A DNA stretch of 64,000 nucleotides, taken from Clostridium sp. BJN0013 (GTDB taxonomy: Bacteria > Bacillota > Clostridia > Clostridiales > Clostridiaceae). Below the pieces are notes generated by a model. It was not told where the DNA came from. It was given only the letters and a program-made list of their open reading frames with translations, and did no database searches. Positions within the stretch are counted from its first letter, which is position 1. Each line of letters starts with the position of its first letter. The DNA lies in the NCBI RefSeq assembly GCF_040939125.1, contig NZ_CP162495.1, positions 2,418,001 to 2,482,000 of the forward strand, read 5' to 3'. The translations under genes and the position numbers were made by a program. Positions 1 through 8,734 of this stretch are shown here, one piece after another.

Positions 1-681
1 AATCAAACTCATGTAGGAAAAATTCAATTTAGGTGCACTCATACCTGCCGTATATAAAAGAGCCGCAGCTTCTCCAAATATTCTGCCTGCAGCAAGTATT
101 ATACCTGTAGATATCTGTGGTATAGCCGATGGGAGAATCACTTTGCTTATGGTCTGCCATTTGGTGGCTCCAAGACCTAAACTGGCTTCCCTTACAGGTG
201 CAGCAGCTGCAGTTATGGCATTTTCACTTACTCTGGTTAAAGCAGGTAAATTTAATACAGATATGGCAAAGGCTCCTGATAAAAGAGTAAAACCCCAATT
301 TGTCATGTTTACAAATATTAAAAGGCCAAACAATCCAACTACAATAGAAGGTAATGATGCCATGGTTTCTATACACAATCTTACTATATTTAAAAATATT
401 CCTTCTTTTGCATATTGGGATAAATATATACCCGCCCCTACACCAAAAGGAACACTTATAAGCAGTGCCACTATTAACATATAAAAAGAATTAAATAACT
501 GAGGCCCTATACCACCTCCGGATTCCCCAAATCTGGCTTCTCCAAATAAAAAAGACGGTTCTAAAAATCCCATGCCTTTAACTAGTATATATCCTATTAG
601 AAGCACCAAAATGAGTACTATAAAAACAGTTAATCCATAAAAAACTCCAGTCCATAACCTATCTCTCATTTTAGCATTCAT
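1..681 (-). CDS. pstA: PstA, phosphate ABC transporter permease (C-terminus beyond window)
   Basis: Inner-membrane permease of the high-affinity PstSCAB phosphate importer, pairing with PstC and the PstB ATPase. The visible 227 residues start MNAKMRDRLW. They contain a first membrane segment at about residues 10-32 and the cytoplasmic EAA loop (EASLGLGATKWQTI) that docks on the ATPase. The gene runs off the left edge, so roughly the last 50 residues are missing. Its ATG at 681 overlaps the pstC stop as ATGA (678-681), so the two are translationally coupled. pstB and phoU would be expected next, outside the window. The family is certain from the EAA loop and the gene order. Confidence 0.93.
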   Translation of the reverse strand, partial: MNAKMRDRLWTGVFYGLTVFIVLILVLLIGYILVKGMGFLEPSFLFGEARFGESGGGIGPQLFNSFYMLIVALLISVPFGVGAGIYLSQYAKEGIFLNIVRLCIETMASLPSIVVGLFGLLIFVNMTNWGFTLLSGAFAISVLNLPALTRVSENAITAAAAPVREASLGLGATKWQTISKVILPSAIPQISTGIILAAGRIFGEAAALLYTAGMSAPKLNFSYMSLI

Positions 682-1613
682 CTTTTAACCTCACTCCCTT
701 TTCCAATGGCCTTTATTATTAAAATAAATACAAAAGAAATTATTAAAAGAAACAATGCCAGAGACCATAGTGCATCATTCCATGCAGTACCAGATACTGT
801 ATTTCCCATATCCATAGTTAAAATACTAGTCATAGTAGATGTAGGACTTAAGAGTCCACTCGGAAATTTTATGGTATTTCCTATTACCATTTGTACTGCC
901 AGAGCTTCTCCAAAGGCTCTAGCGAGTCCTAATACCACTCCTGTAAGTATGCCATTTTTAGCAGAGGGAACTATTACTTTACTTATGGTCTGCCATCTGG
1001 TTGCCCCTAATCCATAAGATGCCTCCATGTAACTTCTTGGAATAGTTTTTACTGCATCTGCAGATATGCTGGATATGGTAGGTAGTATCATTACACTTAG
1101 AACCAATATACCTGCTATTAAACTAAAGCCAATTCCATGAAAGCTGTTCTTTAAAAATGGTATAAGTACGCTAAATCCTATCCATCCATATACTACAGAG
1201 GGTATGCCTATAAATAATTCCAGCGAAGGCTGCAATATTTTAGAACCTATCTTAGGAGATATGTAATGCATAAATACAGCAAGGGCTATACTTATGGGAG
1301 CACTTATTATAACCGCCCCTAAAGAAACGAAGGTAGACCCTGCAAAAAATATAAGTGCTCCAAGCTTTGGAGCATTGCCATCTGGCGCCCATTTAGAACT
1401 AAATAAAAATTCCCATAGCGGATATCCTCTTTTTACAAAAGTGGCCATACCTTTTGAAGCTATAAAAAATATTATACTTAAAGTAAGAACTATAATCATG
1501 GCTCCACAAAATGTAGCAAAAAATCTGCCTATATATTCTGTTTTTAGTTTATGCCACAATGACTTTTTTTCTATATTTGTCATCTTTGATAACCCAACTG
1601 ATTTTTTTTCCAT
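678..1613 (-). CDS. pstC: PstC, phosphate ABC transporter permease
   Basis: Second membrane subunit of the phosphate importer. A TTG start at 1628 would give 316 residues. The ATG at 1613 is preferred because a GAGG ribosome site sits 9 bases before it; the product is then 311 residues starting MEKKSVGLSK. About six hydrophobic segments are visible, the first near residues 30-55. The EAA loop is EASYGLGATRWQTI near residue 200, followed by RAFGEALAVQM. About 210 bases separate it from pstS, and that gap carries hairpins. This may lower permease expression relative to the binding protein, which is an inference. Confidence 0.95.
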   Translation of the reverse strand: MEKKSVGLSKMTNIEKKSLWHKLKTEYIGRFFATFCGAMIIVLTLSIIFFIASKGMATFVKRGYPLWEFLFSSKWAPDGNAPKLGALIFFAGSTFVSLGAVIISAPISIALAVFMHYISPKIGSKILQPSLELFIGIPSVVYGWIGFSVLIPFLKNSFHGIGFSLIAGILVLSVMILPTISSISADAVKTIPRSYMEASYGLGATRWQTISKVIVPSAKNGILTGVVLGLARAFGEALAVQMVIGNTIKFPSGLLSPTSTMTSILTMDMGNTVSGTAWNDALWSLALFLLIISFVFILIIKAIGKGSEVKR

Positions 1614-1702
1614 ATTTACCGACCTCAAAATTTTATTTTATCAAATAATTTTTAGGCTCAGGTGAAGTTTGCTATAAAAAAATACTTATCTCCATATGAA
1701 CC

Positions 1703-1800
1703 TTAGAAGAACCTATCCAGGCGCGTAGACCTGCTTATCTCCCATTTAAAGACTATGGGAGTATTAGCTTAATTACAGCCTTGGGATAAATAACTGGCTG
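1703..1800 (+). repeat. Structured intergenic element, copy A
   Basis: Between pstS and pstC, reading on the plus strand (antisense to pst). The block starts TTAGAAGAACCTATCC, has GCGTAG and TGCTTAT boxes, a hairpin CTCCCAT/ATGGGAG (about 1740-1758), and ends GGGATAAATAAC, which can pair with the opening CTATCC. A further hairpin CTGGCTG/CAGCCAG lies at about 1794-1813. The same box order occurs on the minus strand at 12330-12412 and, partly, on the plus strand at 43541-43600. I do not recognise the family; it could be a small RNA gene or a mobile intergenic repeat. Confidence 0.5.
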
Positions 1801-1825
1801 TCTAAACAGCCAGCTAAAATAATTT

Positions 1826-2713
1826 CTATTTCATATCACTCATAGGAATATATCCAAGCTTCTTTATGGTTTCTTTATTTTCATCACTTAATACATAATC
1901 TATATATGCTTTTGTCACACCTTCAGCTTCTCCCTTTGTATACATATGTTCATGAGACCAAAATGGATATTTACCTGAAATTATATTTTCTGAAGTAGCT
2001 TCAACATCTTCTATTTTTAAAGCTTTAACATTGTCCTTAACTGAATCCGTTAAATAGGATAGTGCTAAATAGCTTATAGCTCCTTCCGTGGTCTTAATTG
2101 CATTTTCAACATTTCCATTGGAGTCCTGTGTTGTTCCAAGTCCCTCTTTTTCCTCTTTTCCACCCATTACAGTATCTTTAAATGTAGCTCTGGTGCCTGA
2201 TGACTTAGTTCTATTTATAACATTTATTTTCATATCACTTCCGCCTACATCTTTCCAATTTGTAATTTCTCCCGTAAATATTTTTTGTATTTGTTCTTTA
2301 GTCAGAGAATCAACATTTACATTAGGATTTACTACTACTGCAAAACCTATAGCACAAACTTTATGATCTACCAGCTGCTTTGCTTGATCTGCATCCAGCT
2401 TAGATTCTGCAGTTACATCAGAATTTCCTATATTTGCCGTACCTTGCAATGCCAGATTTAATCCTGTACCACTTCCCCCTCCCTGGACATTAACAGTTAC
2501 CTTTGGATTTTTTTCTGAAAATGTTTTACCTATTTGTTCTGCCAGTGGCTGAAGTGCAGTGGAACCTGCCAAAGTTATTGAACCGGATAATTCCTGATTA
2601 TTGGCCTTATCTCCATCTTCCGTACTATTATTTCCTCCACAGCCTGTAAATATTCCCACAGTTAGTGCAATAACCATAGTTGCTGCAAAGCTTCTTAATA
2701 TTCTTCTATTCAT
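1826..2713 (-). CDS. pstS: PstS, phosphate-binding lipoprotein
   Basis: Extracytoplasmic phosphate receptor that feeds PstC/PstA. A lipoprotein signal covers residues 1-24 with lipobox IFTGC, so Cys25 is the predicted lipid anchor. A short acidic, Asn-rich linker follows. Phosphate-cage segments typical of the family are visible: AGSTALQP near residue 50, GGGSGTG near 78 and RTKSSGTRATF near 168. The 295-residue length is normal. The ATG at 2713 follows AAGGAGGT at good spacing. It lies downstream of phoP-phoR on the same strand, so sensor, regulator and transporter form one phosphate-starvation cluster. Confidence 0.96.
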   Translation of the reverse strand: MNRRILRSFAATMVIALTVGIFTGCGGNNSTEDGDKANNQELSGSITLAGSTALQPLAEQIGKTFSEKNPKVTVNVQGGGSGTGLNLALQGTANIGNSDVTAESKLDADQAKQLVDHKVCAIGFAVVVNPNVNVDSLTKEQIQKIFTGEITNWKDVGGSDMKINVINRTKSSGTRATFKDTVMGGKEEKEGLGTTQDSNGNVENAIKTTEGAISYLALSYLTDSVKDNVKALKIEDVEATSENIISGKYPFWSHEHMYTKGEAEGVTKAYIDYVLSDENKETIKKLGYIPMSDMK

Positions 2714-2804
2714 AATAATATAGACCTCCTTAAGATTTAACCTTATGTAAAAAATAACTTCAATTTCTACAGTATTTATAATATTCTACCAAGGTTAATC
2801 CTTT

Positions 2805-2833
2805 ATTATAGCTATGTTAATTAAAATTAACAT
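2805..2833 (-). promoter_or_regulatory. Candidate PhoP-controlled pstS promoter
   Basis: A TATAAT -10 box (2805-2810, minus strand) lies about 100 bases before pstS. No good -35 box is present. In its place is a near-palindrome ATGTTAATT..AATTAACAT at 2814-2833 containing TTAACA half-sites, which resemble the TT(A/C/T)ACA boxes bound by PhoP in Bacillus. A strong -10 with a regulator-like site over the -35 position suits an activator-dependent promoter. The assignment to PhoP is inference. Confidence 0.4.
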
Positions 2834-2871
2834 CCAATATTTTGAATGGTATCCATATTATTATTAAATCA

Positions 2872-4593
2872 TTATATATCTCTTCTATTGTTAATATCTA
2901 TGGGTATTTTAACTGTGAACTTACTACCCTTTCCAATTTCACTATTTAATTCTATAGTTCCACTAAATTTCAAAATAATATGCTTTACTATGGCAAGACC
3001 CAACCCAGTACCCCCTTGACTTCTGGATCTGGCCTTATCAACTCTATAAAATCTCTCAAATAGTCTTTCTTGGTGTTCTTCGGAGATACCCACTCCATTA
3101 TCTTCCACCCATATTAAACAGTTATTGTCCTCAAGCGCTGTTCCCACCTTAACCTGTCCTCCATTATTGGTATATTTTATTGCATTATCTACTAAATTTA
3201 TAATCATCTGTTTGAATCTATCTGCATCTCCCCATATGTCAGGCATTTCACAACTCATTTTCTTGATTTTTATGTGCTTTTTATCTGCAAAAGGTTCCAT
3301 CATATAACATACATTATCTATTATTCCATTTATATTTATAAGTTCTATTTTATCCATTTCATTACTTTCTATATGAGAAAGTATAAGTATATCATTTATC
3401 AGTCGAGTAAGACGATCTGCTTCATCATTTATTATGTTTAAAAATTTATTTTTATTTTCTATGTCTTCCACATATTTTAAAGTTTCTGCAAATCCCTTTA
3501 TAGATGTAAGAGGAGTTTTTAGTTCATGAGAAACATTAGCTACAAATTGAGACCTCATATTTTCCAATCTTTTTATATCCGTTATATCCTGAACTACCGC
3601 CACTATACCTATCTTTTCATTACCATTTATGATATAATCTGTTTTTATTCTTAAATCTCTCTCTTTAGGTCTTAATATTTTTATCTCTTTATATTCCTTC
3701 TTCACACTTTTAAATATATCTTCCAATTCAAAATCCCTTATGCTATTCATCAAATTTTCTCCTATTACATCTTTTGAAATTCCAAATATTTTTTTTGCAT
3801 AGGGATTTATCATTATAATTTTATAACTGGTGTCTACTGCTATTACTCCATTATCCATACTTTTTAGTATAGCTTCTAATTTATTTCTTTTATCTATAGA
3901 ATCTTTTAATGTATTTTGAAGTTCATCTGCCATATGATTAAATGTTTTACTAAGCTCTCCTATTTCATCTTTAGAATTAATTATAACCCTTTTATTTAAG
4001 TTGCCACTGGCTATGCTAAAAGTGGTACATTGAAGTTTTTTCAAAGGCTTTACTATAGATCTTGAAAGTCTTGAAGCAAAAATCAAAGACATTAATATTG
4101 AAAAAAACATTATAAATATATAATATTTGAGATAATTATTCTCAAACCCTTTAATTGTGTGCATAGTCAATGAACTACGTATTACATATCCATTTTCAAG
4201 AGCAGTAGCAAAATACAATGTTTTTTTATTTGTGGTATCACTTATTCTGATATCATATCCTGTCCCTTTTTTTCTAGCTTCTTGTACCTCTTTTCTCCAA
4301 TTATGATTATTCATGGTGTACTCTACTGCTGTAGAATCTCCAAGAACCTTTCCATTTTTGTCTATAAGAGTTTCCCTCATAATTTCATTTGAAAAATTTT
4401 TTTTAAGAAAACTGCTTTTATCCTCTATTTTTTCATTTTTTATTATATTTATTATAATTTCATTATTTAATCTTAAAGTATCTTTCATATTTTTTATATA
4501 TTCACGATTTTCAATCACTATAAATAATAAAGTAGTTATTATCATGCTAAATATAAGTGTAGATACCATAGATAACATCAATTTTTTTTTCAT
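2872..4593 (-). CDS. phoR: PhoR, phosphate-responsive sensor histidine kinase
   Basis: Membrane sensor kinase partner of PhoP. With ATG at 4593 it has 573 residues: membrane segments at about 7-27 and 156-174 enclosing an extracellular sensor region, HAMP at about 175-228, PAS at about 240-340, and a dimerisation domain with phosphoacceptor His356 in SHELKTPLTS. The ATPase domain shows NLVDNAIKYTNNGG, DNGVGI and GGTGLGLAI. A TTG at 4617 could add 8 residues overlapping the end of phoP, but GGTGA just before the ATG favours the shorter form. The order HAMP-PAS-HisKA-HATPase and the pst neighbours support PhoR rather than another class. Confidence 0.93.
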   Translation of the reverse strand: MKKKLMLSMVSTLIFSMIITTLLFIVIENREYIKNMKDTLRLNNEIIINIIKNEKIEDKSSFLKKNFSNEIMRETLIDKNGKVLGDSTAVEYTMNNHNWRKEVQEARKKGTGYDIRISDTTNKKTLYFATALENGYVIRSSLTMHTIKGFENNYLKYYIFIMFFSILMSLIFASRLSRSIVKPLKKLQCTTFSIASGNLNKRVIINSKDEIGELSKTFNHMADELQNTLKDSIDKRNKLEAILKSMDNGVIAVDTSYKIIMINPYAKKIFGISKDVIGENLMNSIRDFELEDIFKSVKKEYKEIKILRPKERDLRIKTDYIINGNEKIGIVAVVQDITDIKRLENMRSQFVANVSHELKTPLTSIKGFAETLKYVEDIENKNKFLNIINDEADRLTRLINDILILSHIESNEMDKIELININGIIDNVCYMMEPFADKKHIKIKKMSCEMPDIWGDADRFKQMIINLVDNAIKYTNNGGQVKVGTALEDNNCLIWVEDNGVGISEEHQERLFERFYRVDKARSRSQGGTGLGLAIVKHIILKFSGTIELNSEIGKGSKFTVKIPIDINNRRDI

Positions 4594-4604
4594 TTTATCA
4601 CCGG

Positions 4605-5300
4605 TTACTCTTTCCAATTAAATCTATATCCAATTCCACGTATGGTTTCAATATATTTAGGTTTTTTATCGCAGCTTTCTATCTTCTGTCTTATATGCCT
4701 TATATGAACATCTACAGTTCTAGTTTCTCCTACATATTCATATCCCCATATTTTATCCAGTAGAAAATCTCTGGTCATAACTCTACCTTTATTTTTTATA
4801 AGCATCTGCAGAAGTTCAAATTCCTTAAGTGTCAATTCTACTTTTTCTCCATTTTTAAGCACTTCATGTCTGTCAAAATCTATACTTATGTCTCCAAACA
4901 CATAATATTTATCTAAAGTTTTTATAGTAGTTCTTCTTAATATAGCCTTTACCCTAGCTAATAATTCTCTTACGGAAAAAGGTTTTGTAATATAATCATC
5001 TGCCCCTAGTTCCAATCCTAGAACCTTGTCAAATTCTTCTCCTCTGGCAGTTATCATTATTATGGGAGTAGAAGCTATTAACTCATCTTTCCTTATTTCT
5101 TTACATACATCATATCCATCCATTCCTGGAAGCATAACATCCAGCAAAATAAGTTTAGGTCTTTCCTCCTTTGCAATTTTTAGCGCTTCTACTCCTTCTA
5201 AGGCTACAATAGTCTTATATCCATTATTTTCAAGATTAAATTTAATAAGTTCACATATATGTTCTTCATCATCTACTATTAATATCTTTTCCTTCGACAT
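4605..5300 (-). CDS. phoP: PhoP, OmpR-family response regulator
   Basis: DNA-binding response regulator of the phosphate starvation response. The receiver domain (1-120) has the acidic pocket in ILIVDDEE, the phospho-acceptor in LILLDVMLPGMDGY and the conserved Lys in DYITKPF. The winged-helix domain covers about 135-230 and ends GYRFNWKE. The ATG at 5300 follows AAGGGGTG. An in-frame ATG further upstream would add TVNCELYKRG-type residues translated from the heptad repeat before the gene, so it is rejected. It lies 12 bases before phoR and is co-transcribed with it. Confidence 0.94.
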   Translation of the reverse strand: MSKEKILIVDDEEHICELIKFNLENNGYKTIVALEGVEALKIAKEERPKLILLDVMLPGMDGYDVCKEIRKDELIASTPIIMITARGEEFDKVLGLELGADDYITKPFSVRELLARVKAILRRTTIKTLDKYYVFGDISIDFDRHEVLKNGEKVELTLKEFELLQMLIKNKGRVMTRDFLLDKIWGYEYVGETRTVDVHIRHIRQKIESCDKKPKYIETIRGIGYRFNWKE

Positions 5301-5320
5301 AATCACACCCCTTTTGTATA

Positions 5321-5370
5321 GTTCACAATTCACAGTTTTCAATTCACAATTTATAGTTCACAATTTACAG
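5321..5370. repeat. Degenerate 7-base tandem repeat before phoP
   Basis: TTCACA occurs at 5322, 5329, 5343 and 5357 and TTTACA at 5364, so all spacings are 7 or 14 bases. On the minus strand the unit reads AATTGTG or AACTGTG. The tract overlaps the last codons of pgeF, giving it an NPPVNCEL C-terminus, and ends about 20 bases before the phoP start. The unit resembles TT(A/C/T)ACA PhoP half-sites, but the 7-base phasing differs from the 11-base phasing known in Bacillus. Confidence 0.7.
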
Positions 5371-6079
5371 GAGGGTTAAGATAAATAAAAGAAAAAAGTC
5401 TTCCCTGATATCTATTTTTTCTGTAAGAATATAGCTCATATTCTGTATTACAAGAAGTACAAATATCCAGAGAACTTATATTCTCATCCCGTACTCCCCT
5501 ATCTTTTAGCTGGTATAAAATGCATTCTTTTAAACTCAGATTTCTTCCTTTAAATATATGTTTATCTTTATAAAAAGCTGAATTTTCAAATTCATTTATT
5601 ACCTCTTCTCCCACCTCATAACAAGAGCTGCATATGTGTGGCCCTATACATGCTGATATATTCAAAGTATGACTTTTAAAATACTTTTGAAGCTTTTCTA
5701 TGGTCTTTAAAACAATACAAGATAAAGTACCTCTCCATCCACTATGAACTGCCGCTACAACTTTTTCTTTCCTATCATACAAAAGCACAGGAACACAATC
5801 TGCATTAAATACTCCTACAGCTTCATAAGGTACATTTGTAATTATTCCATCTGCATCTTCTAGATTTCCCTTATAAATTATACTAGTACATCCATGAACT
5901 TGATTTAAATATCCAATATTTTTTAGATTGAACCACCCTTTTAAATTTTCAATATTTTTTTTGCCGTTGTATTCTAGTCTGTTAAAATTCAAATTATTTT
6001 TAGCCGTTGAAAATACTGCTGTTGCTCCTTGAAAATTTATCTTTATAAATTCATATCCCTCAATTAAAACTCTCTCCAT
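5351..6079 (-). CDS. pgeF: PgeF/YfiH/LACC1-family multicopper-like purine nucleoside enzyme
   Basis: Cytoplasmic protein of the YlmD/YfiH (LACC1-like) family. Members have purine nucleoside phosphorylase/deaminase activity, and E. coli PgeF removes misincorporated L-Ser from peptidoglycan precursors. Family motifs are present: FNADCVPVLLYD, AAVHSGWRGT, ACIGPHICSSCYEVG and SYRKNRYQGR near the C-terminus, with the metal-binding Cys and His residues intact. GGAGG six bases before ATG 6079 sets a 242-residue product starting MERVLIEGYEF. In many Firmicutes this gene lies near the ftsZ/sigE cluster, as here. Which activity matters in this organism cannot be told from sequence. Confidence 0.9.
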   Translation of the reverse strand: MERVLIEGYEFIKINFQGATAVFSTAKNNLNFNRLEYNGKKNIENLKGWFNLKNIGYLNQVHGCTSIIYKGNLEDADGIITNVPYEAVGVFNADCVPVLLYDRKEKVVAAVHSGWRGTLSCIVLKTIEKLQKYFKSHTLNISACIGPHICSSCYEVGEEVINEFENSAFYKDKHIFKGRNLSLKECILYQLKDRGVRDENISSLDICTSCNTEYELYSYRKNRYQGRLFSFIYLNPPVNCEL

Positions 6080-6230
6080 ATTATCCTCCATATTTTTAAC
6101 TTTATAATAAAAACTCTTTAAATATATTTTAACATTGTTTATCAAACAATAGCAGTATATATATTCTTTTAACTTTTTTTAACTTTAATTTAACAAATCA
6201 AATCATTCTTAAATTGTTATAGCCTTGGGG

Positions 6231-6266
6231 TAAAAAAAATAAGTGGTAAACATTTATTAACCACTT
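6231..6266 (-). terminator. Rho-independent terminator of nrdR
   Basis: Directly after the nrdR stop, AAGTGGT (6241-6247) pairs with ACCACTT (6260-6266) around a 12-base loop. Eight T residues follow on the minus strand (6232-6239). Confidence 0.85.
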
Positions 6267-6721
6267 TATCTATTAGAAATCAAATTTTTTATCTCTTCCA
6301 TAAAAGTATTTATATCTTTAAATTGCCTATAAACAGATGCAAATCTCACATAAGATACCTCATCTACTTTTTTTAAGCTTTCCATAATCATTTCTCCTAT
6401 GTCGGAAGAATTTATTTCTGTGAGAACACTGTTACTTATCTTCTTCTCTACCTCATCTGCTATTTCTTCAATCTGCTTTCTAGAAACAGGTCTCTTTTGA
6501 CAGGCTTTCATAAGTCCATTTAATATTTTTGTCCTATCAAAATACTCTCTACTCATATTTTTCTTTATAACAAGCAAAGGAACATTTTCAATTTTCTCAT
6601 AGGTTGTATACCTTTTATTACAGCTTAAACACTCTCTTCTTCTCCTTATAGCCATTTTATCGTCTGTAGATCTGGAATCCACCACCTTACTTTCTCCATA
6701 TCCACAATAAGGGCATTTCAA
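6266..6721 (-). CDS. nrdR: NrdR, ribonucleotide reductase transcriptional repressor
   Basis: Zinc-finger plus ATP-cone repressor that senses ATP/dATP and controls ribonucleotide reductase genes. It has the full 151-residue family length. The zinc ribbon is at the N-terminus (MKCPYCGYGESKVVDSR and RRECLSCNKRYTTYE, four Cys), and the ATP-cone covers about residues 46-136 (VPLLVIKKN to YVRFASVYRQF). The gene has its own terminator overlapping the stop. It sits between the PRC-barrel gene and pgeF on the same strand. Family members bind paired NrdR boxes; none was noticed in this window. Confidence 0.96.
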   Translation of the reverse strand: MKCPYCGYGESKVVDSRSTDDKMAIRRRRECLSCNKRYTTYEKIENVPLLVIKKNMSREYFDRTKILNGLMKACQKRPVSRKQIEEIADEVEKKISNSVLTEINSSDIGEMIMESLKKVDEVSYVRFASVYRQFKDINTFMEEIKNLISNR

Positions 6722-6826
6722 TTTTATTCACGTCCTTTTATAATATAGTATATATTATAATATAGTATATAAATAATTATACACTTTTTTGTTGAAAATT
6801 CCACTACCTATTCCTCTATGTGAACA

Positions 6827-7096
6827 TTACTTTTCACTTACTATATTTTCTCCATCTATTAAAATTACATCCACCCCTATTTTTCTCACATTATCCCAGG
6901 GCACTTCCAAATCTTCATTTTTCCCAAAAAAAGATACTTTAGCTGTTTGAGAAGGTAGAATAATAGATATTATCCTATGTTCCTTGCAATTTACTTTTAA
7001 ATCCTTTATAAATCCCAACTTTATTCCTGTATTTATATCTATAACCTCCATATCTCTTAAATTGGTTAAAGAAAATAAATCTTTTTGTAATTCCAT
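6827..7096 (-). CDS. YlmC/YmxH-family PRC-barrel sporulation-associated protein
   Basis: Small 89-residue cytoplasmic protein with a single PRC-barrel fold (LRDMEVIDINTGIKLGFI, then ILPSQTAKVSFFGKNEDLEVPWDNV). Length and the phrase VPWDNVRKIGVDVILID match the YlmC/YmxH family, often found next to sigG or sigE in spore formers. The molecular role is not established. It lies 54 bases downstream of sigG on the same strand, so readthrough from sigG in the forespore is plausible. No transmembrane segment or catalytic motif is visible. Confidence 0.85.
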   Translation of the reverse strand: MELQKDLFSLTNLRDMEVIDINTGIKLGFIKDLKVNCKEHRIISIILPSQTAKVSFFGKNEDLEVPWDNVRKIGVDVILIDGENIVSEK

Positions 7097-7150
7097 ATAT
7101 GTAATCCCTCCATATTTTATTAATATAAACTAAACAATAAATTTAAATTC

Positions 7151-7924
7151 TTATACATACTTTCTCATATGCCTTAGTGCAGTTTTTTCTAATCTGGAAA
7201 CTTGTGCCTGTGATATTCCTATTTCATGTGCTACTTCCATTTGAGTTCTCCCATCGAAAAATCTTAAGTTAAGTATTAATTTTTCTCTATCATTTAATTT
7301 TTTCATGGCCTCTTTTATAGATATATTTTCAAGCCAATTTTCATCAACATTTTTGGTATCACTTATTTGATCCATCACATAAATTGCATCTCCTCCATCA
7401 TGGTATATAGGCTCAAATAAAGATACCGGATCCTGAATCGCATCCAGTGCAAATACTACTTCTTCCCTGGGTAATTCTAATTCTTTGGCTATTTGTGATA
7501 TAGTAGGCTCTTTGTTATTTTCCCTTATTAATTTATCCCTAACCTGCAGTGCTCTATACGCAATATCTCTAAGAGAACGACTTACTCTTATTGAATTGTT
7601 ATCCCTTAAGTATCTTCTTATTTCTCCTATAATCATAGGTACTGCATAAGTGGAAAATTTAACATTTTGACTCAAATCAAAATTGTCAATAGCCTTTATA
7701 AGCCCTATACATCCTACTTGAAATAGATCATCTACATTTTCTCCTCTGTTATTGAATCTCTGTATTACACTTAACACCAATCTTAAATTGCCTTTTATAA
7801 ATTTTTCTCTAGCATCATTATCTCCCTGCTGCATTTTTATTAAAAGTTCTTTCATTTCTTTTTCTTTTAGAACTGGCAATTTTGATGTATTTACGCCACA
7901 AATTTCAACCTTATTAATTATCAT
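7151..7924 (-). CDS. sigG: Sigma-G, late forespore sigma factor
   Basis: Late forespore-specific sigma factor directing spore maturation and SASP genes. The 257 residues start MIINKVEICGVNTSKL, the usual sigma-G N-terminus. Region 2 is GNLRLVLSVIQRF to KFSTYAVPMIIGEIRRYLRDN. Region 3 covers about 130-190, and the region 4.2 helix-turn-helix is RTQMEVAHEIGISQAQVSRLE. It has no pro-sequence, in contrast to sigE and sigK here. It follows sigE by 73 bases, the classic spoIIGA-sigE-sigG order. In relatives it is read both from the sigE operon and from its own sigma-F/sigma-G promoter. Confidence 0.97.
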   Translation of the reverse strand: MIINKVEICGVNTSKLPVLKEKEMKELLIKMQQGDNDAREKFIKGNLRLVLSVIQRFNNRGENVDDLFQVGCIGLIKAIDNFDLSQNVKFSTYAVPMIIGEIRRYLRDNNSIRVSRSLRDIAYRALQVRDKLIRENNKEPTISQIAKELELPREEVVFALDAIQDPVSLFEPIYHDGGDAIYVMDQISDTKNVDENWLENISIKEAMKKLNDREKLILNLRFFDGRTQMEVAHEIGISQAQVSRLEKTALRHMRKYV

Positions 7925-7997
7925 GTAATCAGCCCCTTTAGAATATATAGCATTTTAAGTATTTACTAAGACGCTGAATTTTATACTAAAGACAAAC

Positions 7998-8705
7998 TTA
8001 TAACATTTTATTTATTTCTTTTCTTAATCTTTTTATTATTCTCTTTTCAAGTCTGGAAATATAGGATTGGGATATACCAAGTAAGTCCGCAACCTCTTTT
8101 TGAGTTTTTTCCTTTTTGCCATTTAATCCAAATCTTAAATTAACTATTTCTTTTTCTCTTTCACTTAATTTTTTCATGGCAATCATTAAAAGCTGTTTAT
8201 CTACTTCATCTTCTATAAAACTATATACCACATCATTATCCGTTCCTAAAATATCAGAAAGCAATAATTCATTTCCATCCCAGTCTACATTTAAAGGCTC
8301 ATAAAAAGAAATCTCTGCCTTTACTTTACTGTTCCTTCTTAAATACATTAATATTTCATTTTCTATACATCTAGAAGCATATGTAGCTAATTTTATCTTT
8401 TTTTCAGGATTAAAAGTATTTACTGCTTTTATAAGCCCTATAGTACCTACAGATACTAAATCTTCTACATTTACTCCTGTATTTTCAAATTTTCTGGCTA
8501 TATAAACTACTAAACGCAAATTTCTTTCTATAAGGGTTGACCTTACTTTTTCATTTCCTGAAACTAATTTAGATACTAAATCTTCTTCCTCTTTTTTACT
8601 AAGTGGTGGAGGAAGTACATCATTTCCCCCTATATAGTATATATTTTTTATTGCAAATTTAAATTTTGTTAGTATTCTGTTTAATAATATTTTTAACCTA
8701 AGCAT
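7998..8705 (-). CDS. sigE: Pro-sigma-E, early mother-cell sigma factor
   Basis: Mother-cell sigma factor made as an inactive precursor. The first ~30 residues ([19 protein letters not shown]) form the amphipathic membrane-binding pro-sequence, removed by SpoIIGA. Region 2 is [17 protein letters not shown] to [14 protein letters not shown], and region 4.2 is [17 protein letters not shown]. The length of 235 residues is normal. It lies 29 bases downstream of spoIIGA, so the precursor and its protease are made from one transcript. Confidence 0.97.
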   Translation of the reverse strand: MLRLKILLNRILTKFKFAIKNIYYIGGNDVLPPPLSKKEEEDLVSKLVSGNEKVRSTLIERNLRLVVYIARKFENTGVNVEDLVSVGTIGLIKAVNTFNPEKKIKLATYASRCIENEILMYLRRNSKVKAEISFYEPLNVDWDGNELLLSDILGTDNDVVYSFIEDEVDKQLLMIAMKKLSEREKEIVNLRFGLNGKKEKTQKEVADLLGISQSYISRLEKRIIKRLRKEINKML

Positions 8706-8734
8706 AATTATCCCCCACTATCAATTGTTTTTAA

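Noticed and set aside
5321-5370. Possible CRISPR-like short repeat array
   Set aside because: Units are 7 bases with no unique spacers; no cas genes are present anywhere in the window.
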